A DNA stretch of 64,000 nt from Arthrobacter pascens (GTDB lineage: Bacteria > Actinomycetota > Actinomycetes > Actinomycetales > Micrococcaceae): contig NZ_JAUSXF010000001.1 of assembly GCF_030816475.1 (NCBI RefSeq), forward strand, positions 744,001 through 808,000, read 5' to 3'. Shown piece after piece: positions 8,551 to 16,220 of this stretch (positions are counted from its first letter, which is position 1; the number at the start of each line of letters is the position of its first letter). A program made the translations under genes and the position numbers. The notes below the pieces were generated by a model, which had not been told where the DNA came from, did no database searches, and was given only the letters and a program-made list of their open reading frames with translations.

Positions 8551-9123
8551 ATGATTGCAACCCAATACGAAATCGCACTGCCGACCGACTACGACATGGG
8601 GATCATCCGCCAGCGAGTTGCCGACCGCGGCCACTCCCTAGACGCCCGCCCCGGACTCGGCCTCAAGGCGTACCTCATCCGCGATGTGGCGGGCGGCGCT
8701 TCAGCGAACGCTTATGCACCTTTCTATCTCTGGACTGAGCCCGGCGCTCTTGCTGCACTGCACTGGGGAGGCCAGGGATTCAGCGGAATCGTGAGCGACT
8801 TCGGCCGGCCCGTCGTGCAGACATGGATCGGAGGAGCCTTCTACCGGGGATCAAGCTATGAGCTCGCGCCCACCTTCGCAACGAAAACCCTGGTGACCTT
8901 GAGCGATGAGGAGGATCCGAAAGACGAGGCTAAGAGGCTCCAAGAGCTCGCACATTCAAGGTCCGCCGACGATGACACTCACAGTGTCACCTGGGCAATC
9001 GATCCGACGTCATGGCAGGGGGTCATTTTCCGCCTCAGCACATCACGCCCTGACCCTTCCACATTGGCCACGATCTACGAAGTGCTGCACCTTTCAACTC
9101 CCGAAATCGCCCAGCTTGCGTAG
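8551..9123 (+). CDS. DUF4865 family protein
   Basis: About 190 residues from the ATG at 8551, which has AGAAGGA eight bases upstream; an ATG at 8542 touches that ribosome site and is less likely. The opening MIATQYEIALPTDYDMGIIR and the APFYLWTEPGAL and DFGRPVVQTWIGG segments match my memory of DUF4865 proteins, whose function is unknown. Members commonly sit beside LysR regulators and carboxymuconolactone-decarboxylase-like genes, as here. Confidence 0.7.
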   Translation: MIATQYEIALPTDYDMGIIRQRVADRGHSLDARPGLGLKAYLIRDVAGGASANAYAPFYLWTEPGALAALHWGGQGFSGIVSDFGRPVVQTWIGGAFYRGSSYELAPTFATKTLVTLSDEEDPKDEAKRLQELAHSRSADDDTHSVTWAIDPTSWQGVIFRLSTSRPDPSTLATIYEVLHLSTPEIAQLA

Positions 9124-9136
9124 AACCCCCTACGGA

Positions 9137-10015
9137 TCAGATATTGGATCCCGTGCGTTCGGCGATCTCCCGCATACGTTCAACACCAGGGTGCCACGGC
9201 CGCGTCGAGGGGCCAGAGAAAACAAGAGTGCGCTCGAGTCGCGGCTCGAGTTCGACCATAACTAGTTTCTCGTCGAGCATCGAGCGCGCCAGCGAGGGCA
9301 TGATAGCGACGCCGAGACCCGCCTCAACCATGCCCAGCAGTGTGCTGGTCTCGTGCACACGCTGCGCCGGCGCATACGGAGATCCCGTCATCTCGTGCAG
9401 TTCCATGATCTGGAGTTCACAGCCGCTGGTTGAGACCAACAGCGGGTCCTCGAGAAGGTCATTGAGGGCGATGCGCTTGACCCTGGCAAGAGGGTGGTCA
9501 GCCCGGATAACGGCACAGAAGTCGTCACGGGCCAGGACAACTCCCCGATCGGGAACCGGATCCGGGTCAACTAGTACGGCAGCATCGACTGCTCCGGTGG
9601 CGAGCCAAACGTCGAGTTCATTGTCGCCGCCTTCAAAGAGACGGATATCAAGACCAGGCAATTCCGCGCGCCATTGGCGCAGAAGTCCAGGGACGAGCCG
9701 ATGGGACACAGTTACCCCGGCCGCGAGGCGAACAGTTCCCGTCGCAGCGCGACCGTGGTGCAAATCCACGGTCGCTTCAAGGGAGCGAACGCTGGCGAGG
9801 ACACTGCGTGCATGAGTGAGAACCGTATCACCGAGAGGCGTTGCTGCGATCTCAGGAGAGCGCAGTACCAAAGGCGCACCCGTGGACTGTTCCAAAGCTG
9901 CGAGTGCATGCGAAACAGCCGACTGGCACATCCGCAGGTGATCCGCAGCGGCACCAAATCCGCCCTGCTCCAGCACGGCAACGAGGACTTCCAGCTGCCG
10001 AATCGTTACCGCCAT
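9137..10015 (-). CDS. LysR family transcriptional regulator
   Basis: 292 residues from the ATG at 10015; the longer upstream frame is not supported. The N-terminal winged helix (MAVTIRQLEVLVAVLEQGGFGAAADHL and SQSAVSHAL-type helix) is that of LysR. The C-terminal substrate-binding domain follows from about residue 90, with TGTVRLAAGVTVSHRLVPGLL and a FCAVIRADHPLA strand. It is convergent with the DUF4865 gene and divergent from the EamA permease, sharing an intergenic region of about 100 bases, so it probably controls the permease. Confidence 0.9.
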   Translation of the reverse strand: MAVTIRQLEVLVAVLEQGGFGAAADHLRMCQSAVSHALAALEQSTGAPLVLRSPEIAATPLGDTVLTHARSVLASVRSLEATVDLHHGRAATGTVRLAAGVTVSHRLVPGLLRQWRAELPGLDIRLFEGGDNELDVWLATGAVDAAVLVDPDPVPDRGVVLARDDFCAVIRADHPLARVKRIALNDLLEDPLLVSTSGCELQIMELHEMTGSPYAPAQRVHETSTLLGMVEAGLGVAIMPSLARSMLDEKLVMVELEPRLERTLVFSGPSTRPWHPGVERMREIAERTGSNI

Positions 10016-10112
10016 AAATCGATTTCGTGCATGAGCGCATGCGTTGATTTCGTTTGATTCATAACGCCAGCCTAGTCGAGACTGAAGTGGACAGTCTAAG
10101 CAGGATGGCGCA

Positions 10113-11129
10113 ATGGGCAGGGGCAGAGTGCGAGATAAGAAGGGTTTTGCGCTTGGCGCCCAGTACCTGGGCGCCGCGGCTGTGTGGGGAGCAAGCTTCC
10201 TGTTCATCAAGGTTGCTGTCGGCGGGCTGTCACCGTCCCAGGTGGTCCTTGGCCGGCTTTTCTTCGGTGCGGTGGTTCTGGCGGCTGTCATGATCGTCAC
10301 CCGCCGGCGCTGGCCCCGCGGGTTGCGTGTATGGGGTCATCTCACGGCGATCGGAGCGATCATGTGCGTCGTTCCATTCCTTCTGTTCTCCTGGGCCGCC
10401 CAATATCTGCCTGCAGGGCTATCCAGCATTTTCAACGCGACCACACCGATCGCGACCATGATCGTGGCGTTGGCAATCCTTCCCGATGAGCGCTTGACCA
10501 AAATCAAGACCGCCGGCATCTTCGTCGCGGCGGCCGGTGTCGTCCTCGTCGCCGCACCATGGAACGCCATGGCTGACACTGCAAGTGCCATGTTCCTCTG
10601 GGCGCAGCTGGCCTGCCTTGGCGGAACCGCGTGCTATGGACTGGGTTTTAGTTACACCAAACGGTTCATTCGCGGCTATGACTACGACGCCGTGACGGTT
10701 TCCGCCTCACAGATCGGTGCAGGAGCGATTATCATTCTGATGCTCACACCCTTCATCGGAACCGGAACGATCACGTTGACCCCGGCAATTGCCGGGAGCG
10801 TGCTCGTCCTCGGCGGCATCGGAACAGGCATCGCGTACGTCTGGTACACCAACGTCATCAATGCGTGGGGAGCAACCGTCGCGTCCACAGTCACCTACCT
10901 CACGCCGATCGGCGGCGTGTTGCTCGGTGTCCTGCTTCTTGGCGAGACAGTCCACTGGAATCAAATCATTGGCGGAACCATCGTGATCCTCGGCATCCTC
11001 GTAGGCCAGGGGCGGATCCGTCCACCGAACCGTCAGAATCGGAATAACGACGACAAGTCCTCCGCCCGGGTAGGAATAGTCGTTCCGAACTCCGGTCCGC
11101 AGCCCGCCGAACCTTCATCGGGCGGGTGA
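10113..11129 (+). CDS. EamA/DMT family permease
   Basis: 338 residues with ten predicted membrane helices in two EamA halves: the first from LGAAAVWGASFLFIKVAVGGL, the second from LACLGGTACYGLGFSYTKRF. The conserved start (GxSFxFIK) and the PxxxxxLGxxxLGE-like segment (LTPIGGVLLGVLLLGETV) near residue 280 are typical of drug/metabolite exporters. Substrate cannot be told. A hydrophilic tail of about 35 residues follows the last helix. Divergent from the LysR gene. Confidence 0.9.
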   Translation: MGRGRVRDKKGFALGAQYLGAAAVWGASFLFIKVAVGGLSPSQVVLGRLFFGAVVLAAVMIVTRRRWPRGLRVWGHLTAIGAIMCVVPFLLFSWAAQYLPAGLSSIFNATTPIATMIVALAILPDERLTKIKTAGIFVAAAGVVLVAAPWNAMADTASAMFLWAQLACLGGTACYGLGFSYTKRFIRGYDYDAVTVSASQIGAGAIIILMLTPFIGTGTITLTPAIAGSVLVLGGIGTGIAYVWYTNVINAWGATVASTVTYLTPIGGVLLGVLLLGETVHWNQIIGGTIVILGILVGQGRIRPPNRQNRNNDDKSSARVGIVVPNSGPQPAEPSSGG

Positions 11130-11200
11130 GGAGTTCCGCTAGCCGATCCCCTTGCCGGAATCACTCGTCTTGCCGTCGAAGAGCGCCTTGGTGATTGACC

Positions 11201-11338
11201 TTGACTTGGCTACGCGACCATGCCGAGGTACTTGCCGCCCACATCAGCGCCCTCCAACAGAATGCACTCGCCCTGGACGACAAGATCACCCACTACGAGC
11301 AGCAGCTGAATTCAGAGAAGAAAGTAGACCGACGATGA
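11201..11338 (+). pseudogene. C-terminal remnant of a MerR family regulator
   Basis: One frame reads TWLRDHAEVLAAHISALQQ then NALALDDKITHYEQQLN and stops with TGA at 11336-11338, overlapping the ATG of the next gene as ATGA. This coiled-coil end is typical of MerR regulators, but the helix-turn-helix part is absent upstream. Small MerR genes often sit directly before carboxymuconolactone-decarboxylase genes, which fits the neighbour. Confidence 0.55.
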
Positions 11339-11766
11339 CCATCGACAACACCCCAACCAATACGGCTCACCCTCGGGAGGAGTCCTTCGAACGGGGGATG
11401 GAAGCCCTGACCGCCAGCGACGGCGCCGCCGGCCAGAAAAGTCATCGACTCCCTGGCCGATATCTCACCTGAACTCGGGCATCAGGTCGTCGCCTGGGCC
11501 TTCGGGGAGGTCTACGTTCGACCCGAATTGCCCCTCGCGACCGCCAACTAGTCACACTCGGCATGTTGACCGCTCTGGGCGGCTGCGAACCCCAGCTCGA
11601 TGTCCACATCAACGCAGCCCTCAACGTCGGTCTCACCACGGACGAGATCGTCGAAGCGCTCCTGCACTCCGCGGTCTACTGCGGCATGCCCAAAGCCGTG
11701 AACGCCACCTTCATCGCCAAAAAGGTCTTCGGCGAACGCGGCTTGCTCAAAGACCAGGCCGCCTAG
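11335..11766 (+). pseudogene. Carboxymuconolactone-decarboxylase-family gene broken by two indels
   Basis: From the ATG at 11335 the frame reads ESFERGMEALTASDGAAGQK and then goes out of frame at an AAAA run (11437-11440). Removing one A continues as VIDSLADISPELGHQVVAWAF; near 11541 one base is missing, after which the original frame returns as LVTLGMLTALGGCEPQLDVH, with HSAVYCGMPKAVNA. The second part has the Cys and His (GGCEPQLDVHINAA) of CMD/AhpD-like proteins. The two shifts compensate, leaving about 100 bases out of frame with a stop. Either a real pseudogene or two base-calling errors. Confidence 0.65.
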
Positions 11767-11830
11767 CTTCTCCGACCCGTCGTTACCGGGGTGAAGGCAA
11801 GTGCGCCTCAGCTGTCCACAAGCCGAAGGG

Positions 11831-12583
11831 CTAAGGGGCTGCCCGGACCGAATCGGCCCAAAGTGACTCGTTGTCCTTCACGAACTGCGTAACGTTGTGC
11901 CAGTGGTCACCATGGCCGGTCGTGAACATCGTCCCCCACGGTTCGACTCCCGTGACATGCGAATTCTTGAGGAGTTCGTACATGGCAGTTGTCCGTTGCC
12001 ACATAGTGACGGGGAGCGCTGCCCGGAGCTCGTCGTCGGCACCATATCCATCAATGAAGGATGCCAGTGCCCGCGCCGCCTCAAGTGGGTTCGCCGATGC
12101 GTCGTTCAGCGTGAATGCCTGTGCGGCGTACGCGAGATCCCATAGCCGCGTGCTCGGCGCGGCGCCGTCCCAGTCGATGAATACCCATCGGTCTCCGATG
12201 AGGAGATTCCACGGGGCCAGGTCGTTATGGCAGATCAGCTCGCCCCCGGGGGCCGGAATGTGTGTGACCCACGTTGAGCCGGAGTCTGGCTCGTAGGCTG
12301 CACTCGCGTCGTGAATCGCGCGCACCAGGTGGCCGACCCGGGACAGCTCGGAGAGTGACAACGGGCGCGAGTTCATGGCAAGGCGGCCGGGGACAAACTC
12401 TGTCACTTGTCGCCCCTGGACGTCTTGCCCATGGACGGCAGGCACATCAACGCCGGCACCGCGCATAGCCCTCATATACGCGAGCACACTCGGTGTAGCA
12501 GCCGTCCACGGTTTGCGTACCGTCGAGCCGACGCGCACCACACCATCGGTGGCGTTGCCGCCAGTCAGGAGGATTTCTTCCAT
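11831..12583 (-). CDS. Aminoglycoside-phosphotransferase-like kinase family protein
   Basis: 250 residues of the APH/choline-kinase fold. The catalytic loop is ELICHNDLAPWNLLI (His-Asp and downstream Asn) and the metal-binding strand is WVFIDWDGAAPSTRLWDLAY (Asp). The upstream lobe has RKPWTAATPSVLAYMRAM in place of the usual ATP-lysine strand. The family phosphorylates antibiotics or small metabolites; the substrate cannot be told from sequence. It stands alone with no partner genes. Confidence 0.85.
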   Translation of the reverse strand: MEEILLTGGNATDGVVRVGSTVRKPWTAATPSVLAYMRAMRGAGVDVPAVHGQDVQGRQVTEFVPGRLAMNSRPLSLSELSRVGHLVRAIHDASAAYEPDSGSTWVTHIPAPGGELICHNDLAPWNLLIGDRWVFIDWDGAAPSTRLWDLAYAAQAFTLNDASANPLEAARALASFIDGYGADDELRAALPVTMWQRTTAMYELLKNSHVTGVEPWGTMFTTGHGDHWHNVTQFVKDNESLWADSVRAAP

Positions 12584-12740
12584 CCCACAAACCTAGCGCT
12601 CACACACCCCTGCACTCCGAAGACCACTTCTCGGCCGACGATCATAGCTAAGAGATCATCTAGAGTTCCGTGGCACTTCGCCAACTCAGATAGGTTGTAG
12701 AACGTACTGGTGGTCTCAAGGTAGTTGATCACTGGAGCGC

Positions 12741-12986
12741 TCAGAAGTAACGGATGTCCCCGCCGAGCCGGTGGAGTTCCATCAGGCCGTGTTCGCGCCG
12801 CTCCCGGAACCGGGCATCCCTGAGGGCTTCACTGCGAAGTATGGAGATGAGCGAGGCCCCGATCTTCCGCAGGAGTGTGGCACTGGGGCCGGAGACACCC
12901 GAGGCGAGGCGGCTCCGTGATCGGACCGGGGTGGCGGACCGGTTGCCAGCAGAAACGAGGGGCGCGGTGCGGGAGTGTGTGCTCAT
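12741..12986 (-). CDS. Possible small basic protein divergent from ArsR-like gene
   Basis: An 81-residue reading frame from the ATG at 12986, ending in RREHGLMELHRLGGDIRYF. It is Arg/Ser-rich in the first half and helical in the second. It has only a weak ribosome site. Its position, divergent from the ArsR-like gene with a palindrome between them, is the usual place for a target gene. I recognise no family; coding status is uncertain. Confidence 0.35.
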   Translation of the reverse strand: MSTHSRTAPLVSAGNRSATPVRSRSRLASGVSGPSATLLRKIGASLISILRSEALRDARFRERREHGLMELHRLGGDIRYF

Positions 12987-13018
12987 GTACCCAGCGTGAG
13001 CCGTTCGGGGGATGCCCG

Positions 13019-13046
13019 CCACGATTCGGTCCAGCCCGAATCGTGG
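13019..13046. promoter_or_regulatory. Perfect 11-bp inverted repeat, likely operator
   Basis: CCACGATTCGG (13019-13029) and CCGAATCGTGG (13036-13046) are perfect inverted copies around six bases. It lies about 30 bases upstream of the ArsR-like gene and between the two divergent reading frames. Its 28-bp dyad is the right size for a dimeric winged-helix regulator, so autoregulation is likely. Confidence 0.6.
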
Positions 13047-13077
13047 AGCATTCTGGCCAGGAGAATACAGTGATGAG

Positions 13078-14073
13078 ATGCACATCGCGCTCGGCGTCGA
13101 GGACCTTACCAAGGTCCGTTTCCAGGTCTCACCCCTCTGGGAGACCGTCACCAGCATCAAAGCGCTGCAGAAGGGGACGCCTGTCCATCGCCCCTGGATC
13201 GAGATGGTGAAGGAGCGCATCGCCGCATCTACGGACCCTCGGGCGCAGGAGCACCTCACTGTCCTTACCGCGCTTGTGCTGCCGACCGGATATATCGCCG
13301 ACTCGCTCACCCCAACGCAGCAACGGCAGGACAGCTTCGCAGAGTCGTTAGAGGCCATCCGGGCCGTTCCGAGGGAATTCTGGGAGCGTGATCTCCATCA
13401 TCTGGCGGACCTCACGGCCGGGAGGCCGTCCCACCGCACCATCTACGAACTCCTGAGCGACATCGACGCCGCAATCTCCCGGATCCTCGCGGCCCTCGAA
13501 TGGTACTGGGCCGCCGCCGTCGAGCCTTTCTGGCCGCGGCTGAGGTCGGTGCTGCTGGCCGACATCGATACCCGGCTGGAACAGCTGGCCCGGGACGGCA
13601 TCCAGGAGGTCTTCAAGACCCTGCATCCCAGCGTGCGACCCACCAGCACGGGCCTGGAGATCATGCGGGGGTGCTGCTACTCCGCGAGCAGTATCCCGGA
13701 CCCCGGTAGGGGCCTTGTGCTCGTCCCGAACGTCTTCGTCTGGCCGGACACCCTGGTTTTGAATGTACAACCCTTCGTTCCCACCATCACCTACGCCCCC
13801 CGCGGCGTCGGGCGACTCTGGGAGACTGTGCGGGAAACCTCGGAATCCCCGGTCTCGGCGCTGTTGGGGCGTACGCGCGCTCAGATCCTCGCCCAGCTGG
13901 ACGTCCCGATGACGACGACTCAGCTGGCCTGTGCCCTGGACCTCGCGGCCGGGACCGTGAGCGGTCATCTCAGGGTGCTCTCGGGGAGCGGCCTCGCGGA
14001 GTCGTTGCGCTCCGGTCGTGAGGTCTTCTACCGGCGGGGCGAACTGGGTGAAGCCCTGCTCTCGCGGGCCTGA
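13078..14073 (+). CDS. ArsR-like winged-helix regulator with large N-terminal domain
   Basis: 331 residues from the ATG at 13078. Residues 1-240 form a domain of the kind annotated DUF5937 in actinobacteria (opening HIALGVEDLTKVRFQVSPLWE), and the last 70 residues a winged helix: LLGRTRAQILAQLDVPMTTT, then CALDLAAGTVSGHLRVL and a GREVFYRR wing. The regulator is thus much longer than plain ArsR proteins, and the N-terminal part probably senses a ligand. No cysteine pair for metal sensing is obvious. A perfect palindrome lies just upstream. Confidence 0.85.
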   Translation: MHIALGVEDLTKVRFQVSPLWETVTSIKALQKGTPVHRPWIEMVKERIAASTDPRAQEHLTVLTALVLPTGYIADSLTPTQQRQDSFAESLEAIRAVPREFWERDLHHLADLTAGRPSHRTIYELLSDIDAAISRILAALEWYWAAAVEPFWPRLRSVLLADIDTRLEQLARDGIQEVFKTLHPSVRPTSTGLEIMRGCCYSASSIPDPGRGLVLVPNVFVWPDTLVLNVQPFVPTITYAPRGVGRLWETVRETSESPVSALLGRTRAQILAQLDVPMTTTQLACALDLAAGTVSGHLRVLSGSGLAESLRSGREVFYRRGELGEALLSRA

Positions 14074-14085
14074 TTCGTGGCGGCC

Positions 14086-14298
14086 TTAGTCGGCGCGGGC
14101 CGGGAGCGCCGAGACGGCGCCCCCGGATTTCGATGAGTTCTGGCTGCTGACCTCCGACACCACCTCGCCGTTGGGATCGTAAAGGAGATAGGGTTCGTAC
14201 GGACCGGGTCCCTGTCCAACGCGGCCAACCCCGGAAAGCTCAACAGACCCATCGCGCTGCCCTCGCCGACGATCGAAATCTGACCATTGCTCTGACAT
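14086..14298 (-). CDS. Small hypothetical protein
   Basis: A 70-residue reading frame, acidic and Gly/Ser-rich, with a compact central segment GPYEPYLLYDPNGEVVSEV. It is convergent with the ArsR-like gene, 13 bases from its stop. The ribosome site is weak (GGTGAT). No family recognised; it could be a real small protein or chance. Confidence 0.4.
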   Translation of the reverse strand: MSEQWSDFDRRRGQRDGSVELSGVGRVGQGPGPYEPYLLYDPNGEVVSEVSSQNSSKSGGAVSALPARAD

Positions 14299-14423
14299 CC
14301 GAGATCACCATTGGCGGCTGCAGCGGAGACAGCCCTGCTTCCGTGCCTACAGCCAACAAGGCCGGAGATGCCGACGGCGGGCGGACACTAAGTGCAGATA
14401 ACTAACCAAGAAGGGGTTCTCGA

Positions 14424-14846
14424 ATGAACTGGTGGGACGCGATGATCGCGATCATTGGCGGGCTGGTCCTCATCTACGCCGTCCTGCTGGTCCTCCTGGT
14501 GCTCTACGCCCGTAAGCACCCGGAGACCGTAGGCATGAGGGATGCCCTCCGCCTGCTGCCTGACCTTTTGACCCTCTTGCGCAGGCTGACCGCGGACCGG
14601 TCGCTCCCAAAGGGAATCCGGGTCAGGCTGGTCCTGCTGCTGCTCTATCTTGCCTCTCCTTTTGATCTGGTCCCGGACTTCATCCCGGTGATCGGGTATG
14701 CCGACGACGCCATCATCGTGGCGCTGGTTCTTCGTGCCGTCATCCGCAAGGCAGGCCACGGTCCGTTGGAGCGGCACTGGCCCGGTACGCCTGCCGGACT
14801 CACCCTGGTCCGACGCCTTGCCGGCGTGTCCGCCAACCAGGGTTGA
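14424..14846 (+). CDS. DUF1232 (YkvA-like) membrane protein
   Basis: 140 residues. A first membrane helix (IAIIGGLVLIYAVLLVLLVLY) is followed by the DUF1232 signature: LPKGIRVRLVLLLLYLASPFDLVPDFIPVIGYADDAIIVA (in the 14600-14740 region), with the conserved SPFDLxPDFIPxxGxxDD. The family is widespread and its role is unknown. The ribosome site AAGAAGG lies nine bases before the ATG. Single gene. Confidence 0.85.
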   Translation: MNWWDAMIAIIGGLVLIYAVLLVLLVLYARKHPETVGMRDALRLLPDLLTLLRRLTADRSLPKGIRVRLVLLLLYLASPFDLVPDFIPVIGYADDAIIVALVLRAVIRKAGHGPLERHWPGTPAGLTLVRRLAGVSANQG

Positions 14847-15180
14847 CCTGCAATTCGTCGACAACGTGACCTTTCCGCAGGTCAAGCGGCCACGTTCTTG
14901 AGCCGAACTTGATCCTTGGCCAGCAACGTCTTGAGGCCCTCGTGCAAATATTGCGTGGATCACGGCGAAAGAGTGGAGGACTATCTCTCCGCTCCGGACC
15001 AGATCGCCGCAACCCGTCCTTCGCTAGGGATTGACGGGCAGCGGTTTCAGGTGGCACCAAGCAGCTCGGTGCCGGGCCGGTGTGTTGGGGGCGGGAGCAT
15101 GACAGGCTGCCGATCCATAGGCCCGGGGTGTCATGCGGGGCCTCTGCCGCCCCTCCGGAGTATGGACCTATGATGGCCCC
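14847..15180. other. Gene-free interval
   Basis: About 330 bases after the DUF1232 gene. Short frames in it have no ribosome sites and no recognisable motif. Nothing beyond a presumed promoter for the SRPBCC gene is seen. Confidence 0.5.
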
Positions 15181-15648
15181 ATGGCCGCATACGAAGTTAC
15201 GCGCTCAGCCCTGATTCCCGCCGCTGCGGAGGAGATATTCCCGCTGGTCAACAACTTTCACGAGTGGACCAAATGGTCCCCCTGGGAGACGGTGGATCCG
15301 GCAATGGAACGAAGCTACGCGGGCAGCGAAGCCGGAGTGGGGGCACGTTACTCGTGGAGCGGCAACCGCAAGGCAGGCAGCGGCACCATGGAAATAGTCA
15401 GCACATCAGAGCCCAGGGATATCAGTATCCGGCTCGAATTCACTAAGCCTTTCAAATCCGTGAACCCGACCAGCTTCACCTTTGCCCCCGAAGGCGGCGG
15501 TACCAGGGTCACGTGGACCATGACTGGGGAGAACAAGGGAATCGGAAAAGTCTTCGCCCTTTTCATGAACATGGACAAGATGGTGGGACAGGATTTCGAA
15601 AAGGGACTGGCCTCGCTGTCTCAGGCCGTGGCTGACCGCAAGCGCTAG
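15181..15648 (+). CDS. SRPBCC (START-like) family protein
   Basis: 155 residues from the ATG at 15181. The pattern RSALIPAAAEEIFPLVNNFHEWTKWSPW, then GVGARYSWSGN and GTMEIVSTSEP, ending TRVTWTMTGEN, is the polyketide-cyclase/START-like fold, a helix-grip cavity that binds hydrophobic ligands. Many actinobacterial members are uncharacterised. An in-frame extension upstream to 15133 is less likely. No operon partner. Confidence 0.85.
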   Translation: MAAYEVTRSALIPAAAEEIFPLVNNFHEWTKWSPWETVDPAMERSYAGSEAGVGARYSWSGNRKAGSGTMEIVSTSEPRDISIRLEFTKPFKSVNPTSFTFAPEGGGTRVTWTMTGENKGIGKVFALFMNMDKMVGQDFEKGLASLSQAVADRKR

Positions 15649-15693
15649 CGTTGAACGGCGCGACGGAACTAGCGGTTTGGAGGGAGCTAGCGG

Positions 15694-16053
15694 CTACTTA
15701 GGGCTGCGTCTGTCTAGGCCAAGCTGTCCGGCGACCTTAGCGATGATGCCGTACGGAACCGGCTTGTTCAGCGGGAACTTCAGGGTGCCTTGCCCCGATA
15801 GGTACGGAGCCATTTCAGCCGCGAGGTCTTGATCGCCGTGCGGAACGGGGTACACAGACACGTGGTGCTTCCAAGCAGCGAAGTACACGATGTAGTGGCC
15901 GTCCAGCGTAATCGTTGGGATGCCGTAACTGATAATCTCGCCAGCATCAGGAAGCGTCTCGTGGATGCAGTTCCGAATCTCCTGAAGAACGGGCTGAACC
16001 TCTGCAGGCCGGGAGGCGATGTACTCGTCTATGGTTGCGCGCTGTTCGGCCAT
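15694..16053 (-). CDS. DUF1801 (YdhG/Fra-like) protein
   Basis: 119 residues. The sequence opens TIDEYIASRPAEVQPVLQEIR, then GEIISYGIPTITLDGHYIVYFAAWKHHVSVYPVP and ends TLKFPLNKPVPYGIIAKV. These are the hallmarks of the DUF1801 family, which includes the frataxin-like Bacillus iron chaperone. The role here is not known. Monocistronic, convergent with the SRPBCC gene. Confidence 0.88.
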   Translation of the reverse strand: MAEQRATIDEYIASRPAEVQPVLQEIRNCIHETLPDAGEIISYGIPTITLDGHYIVYFAAWKHHVSVYPVPHGDQDLAAEMAPYLSGQGTLKFPLNKPVPYGIIAKVAGQLGLDRRSPK

Positions 16054-16220
16054 CGAAATCCCCCTTCCTAGCGGTCCAGCGGAGTCTCACTATCATCCGT
16101 CAGGGTGGAGAGCCGCGCCAGCACGGCGGCCGCGTGCGGTTGAGAGCGCGCACGGCCCCAGCCGCAACCGAGGGCTGGAGCCGGGCCGTGCTGCTTACCT
16201 GTCTAAGGCCGGGAAGCGGC

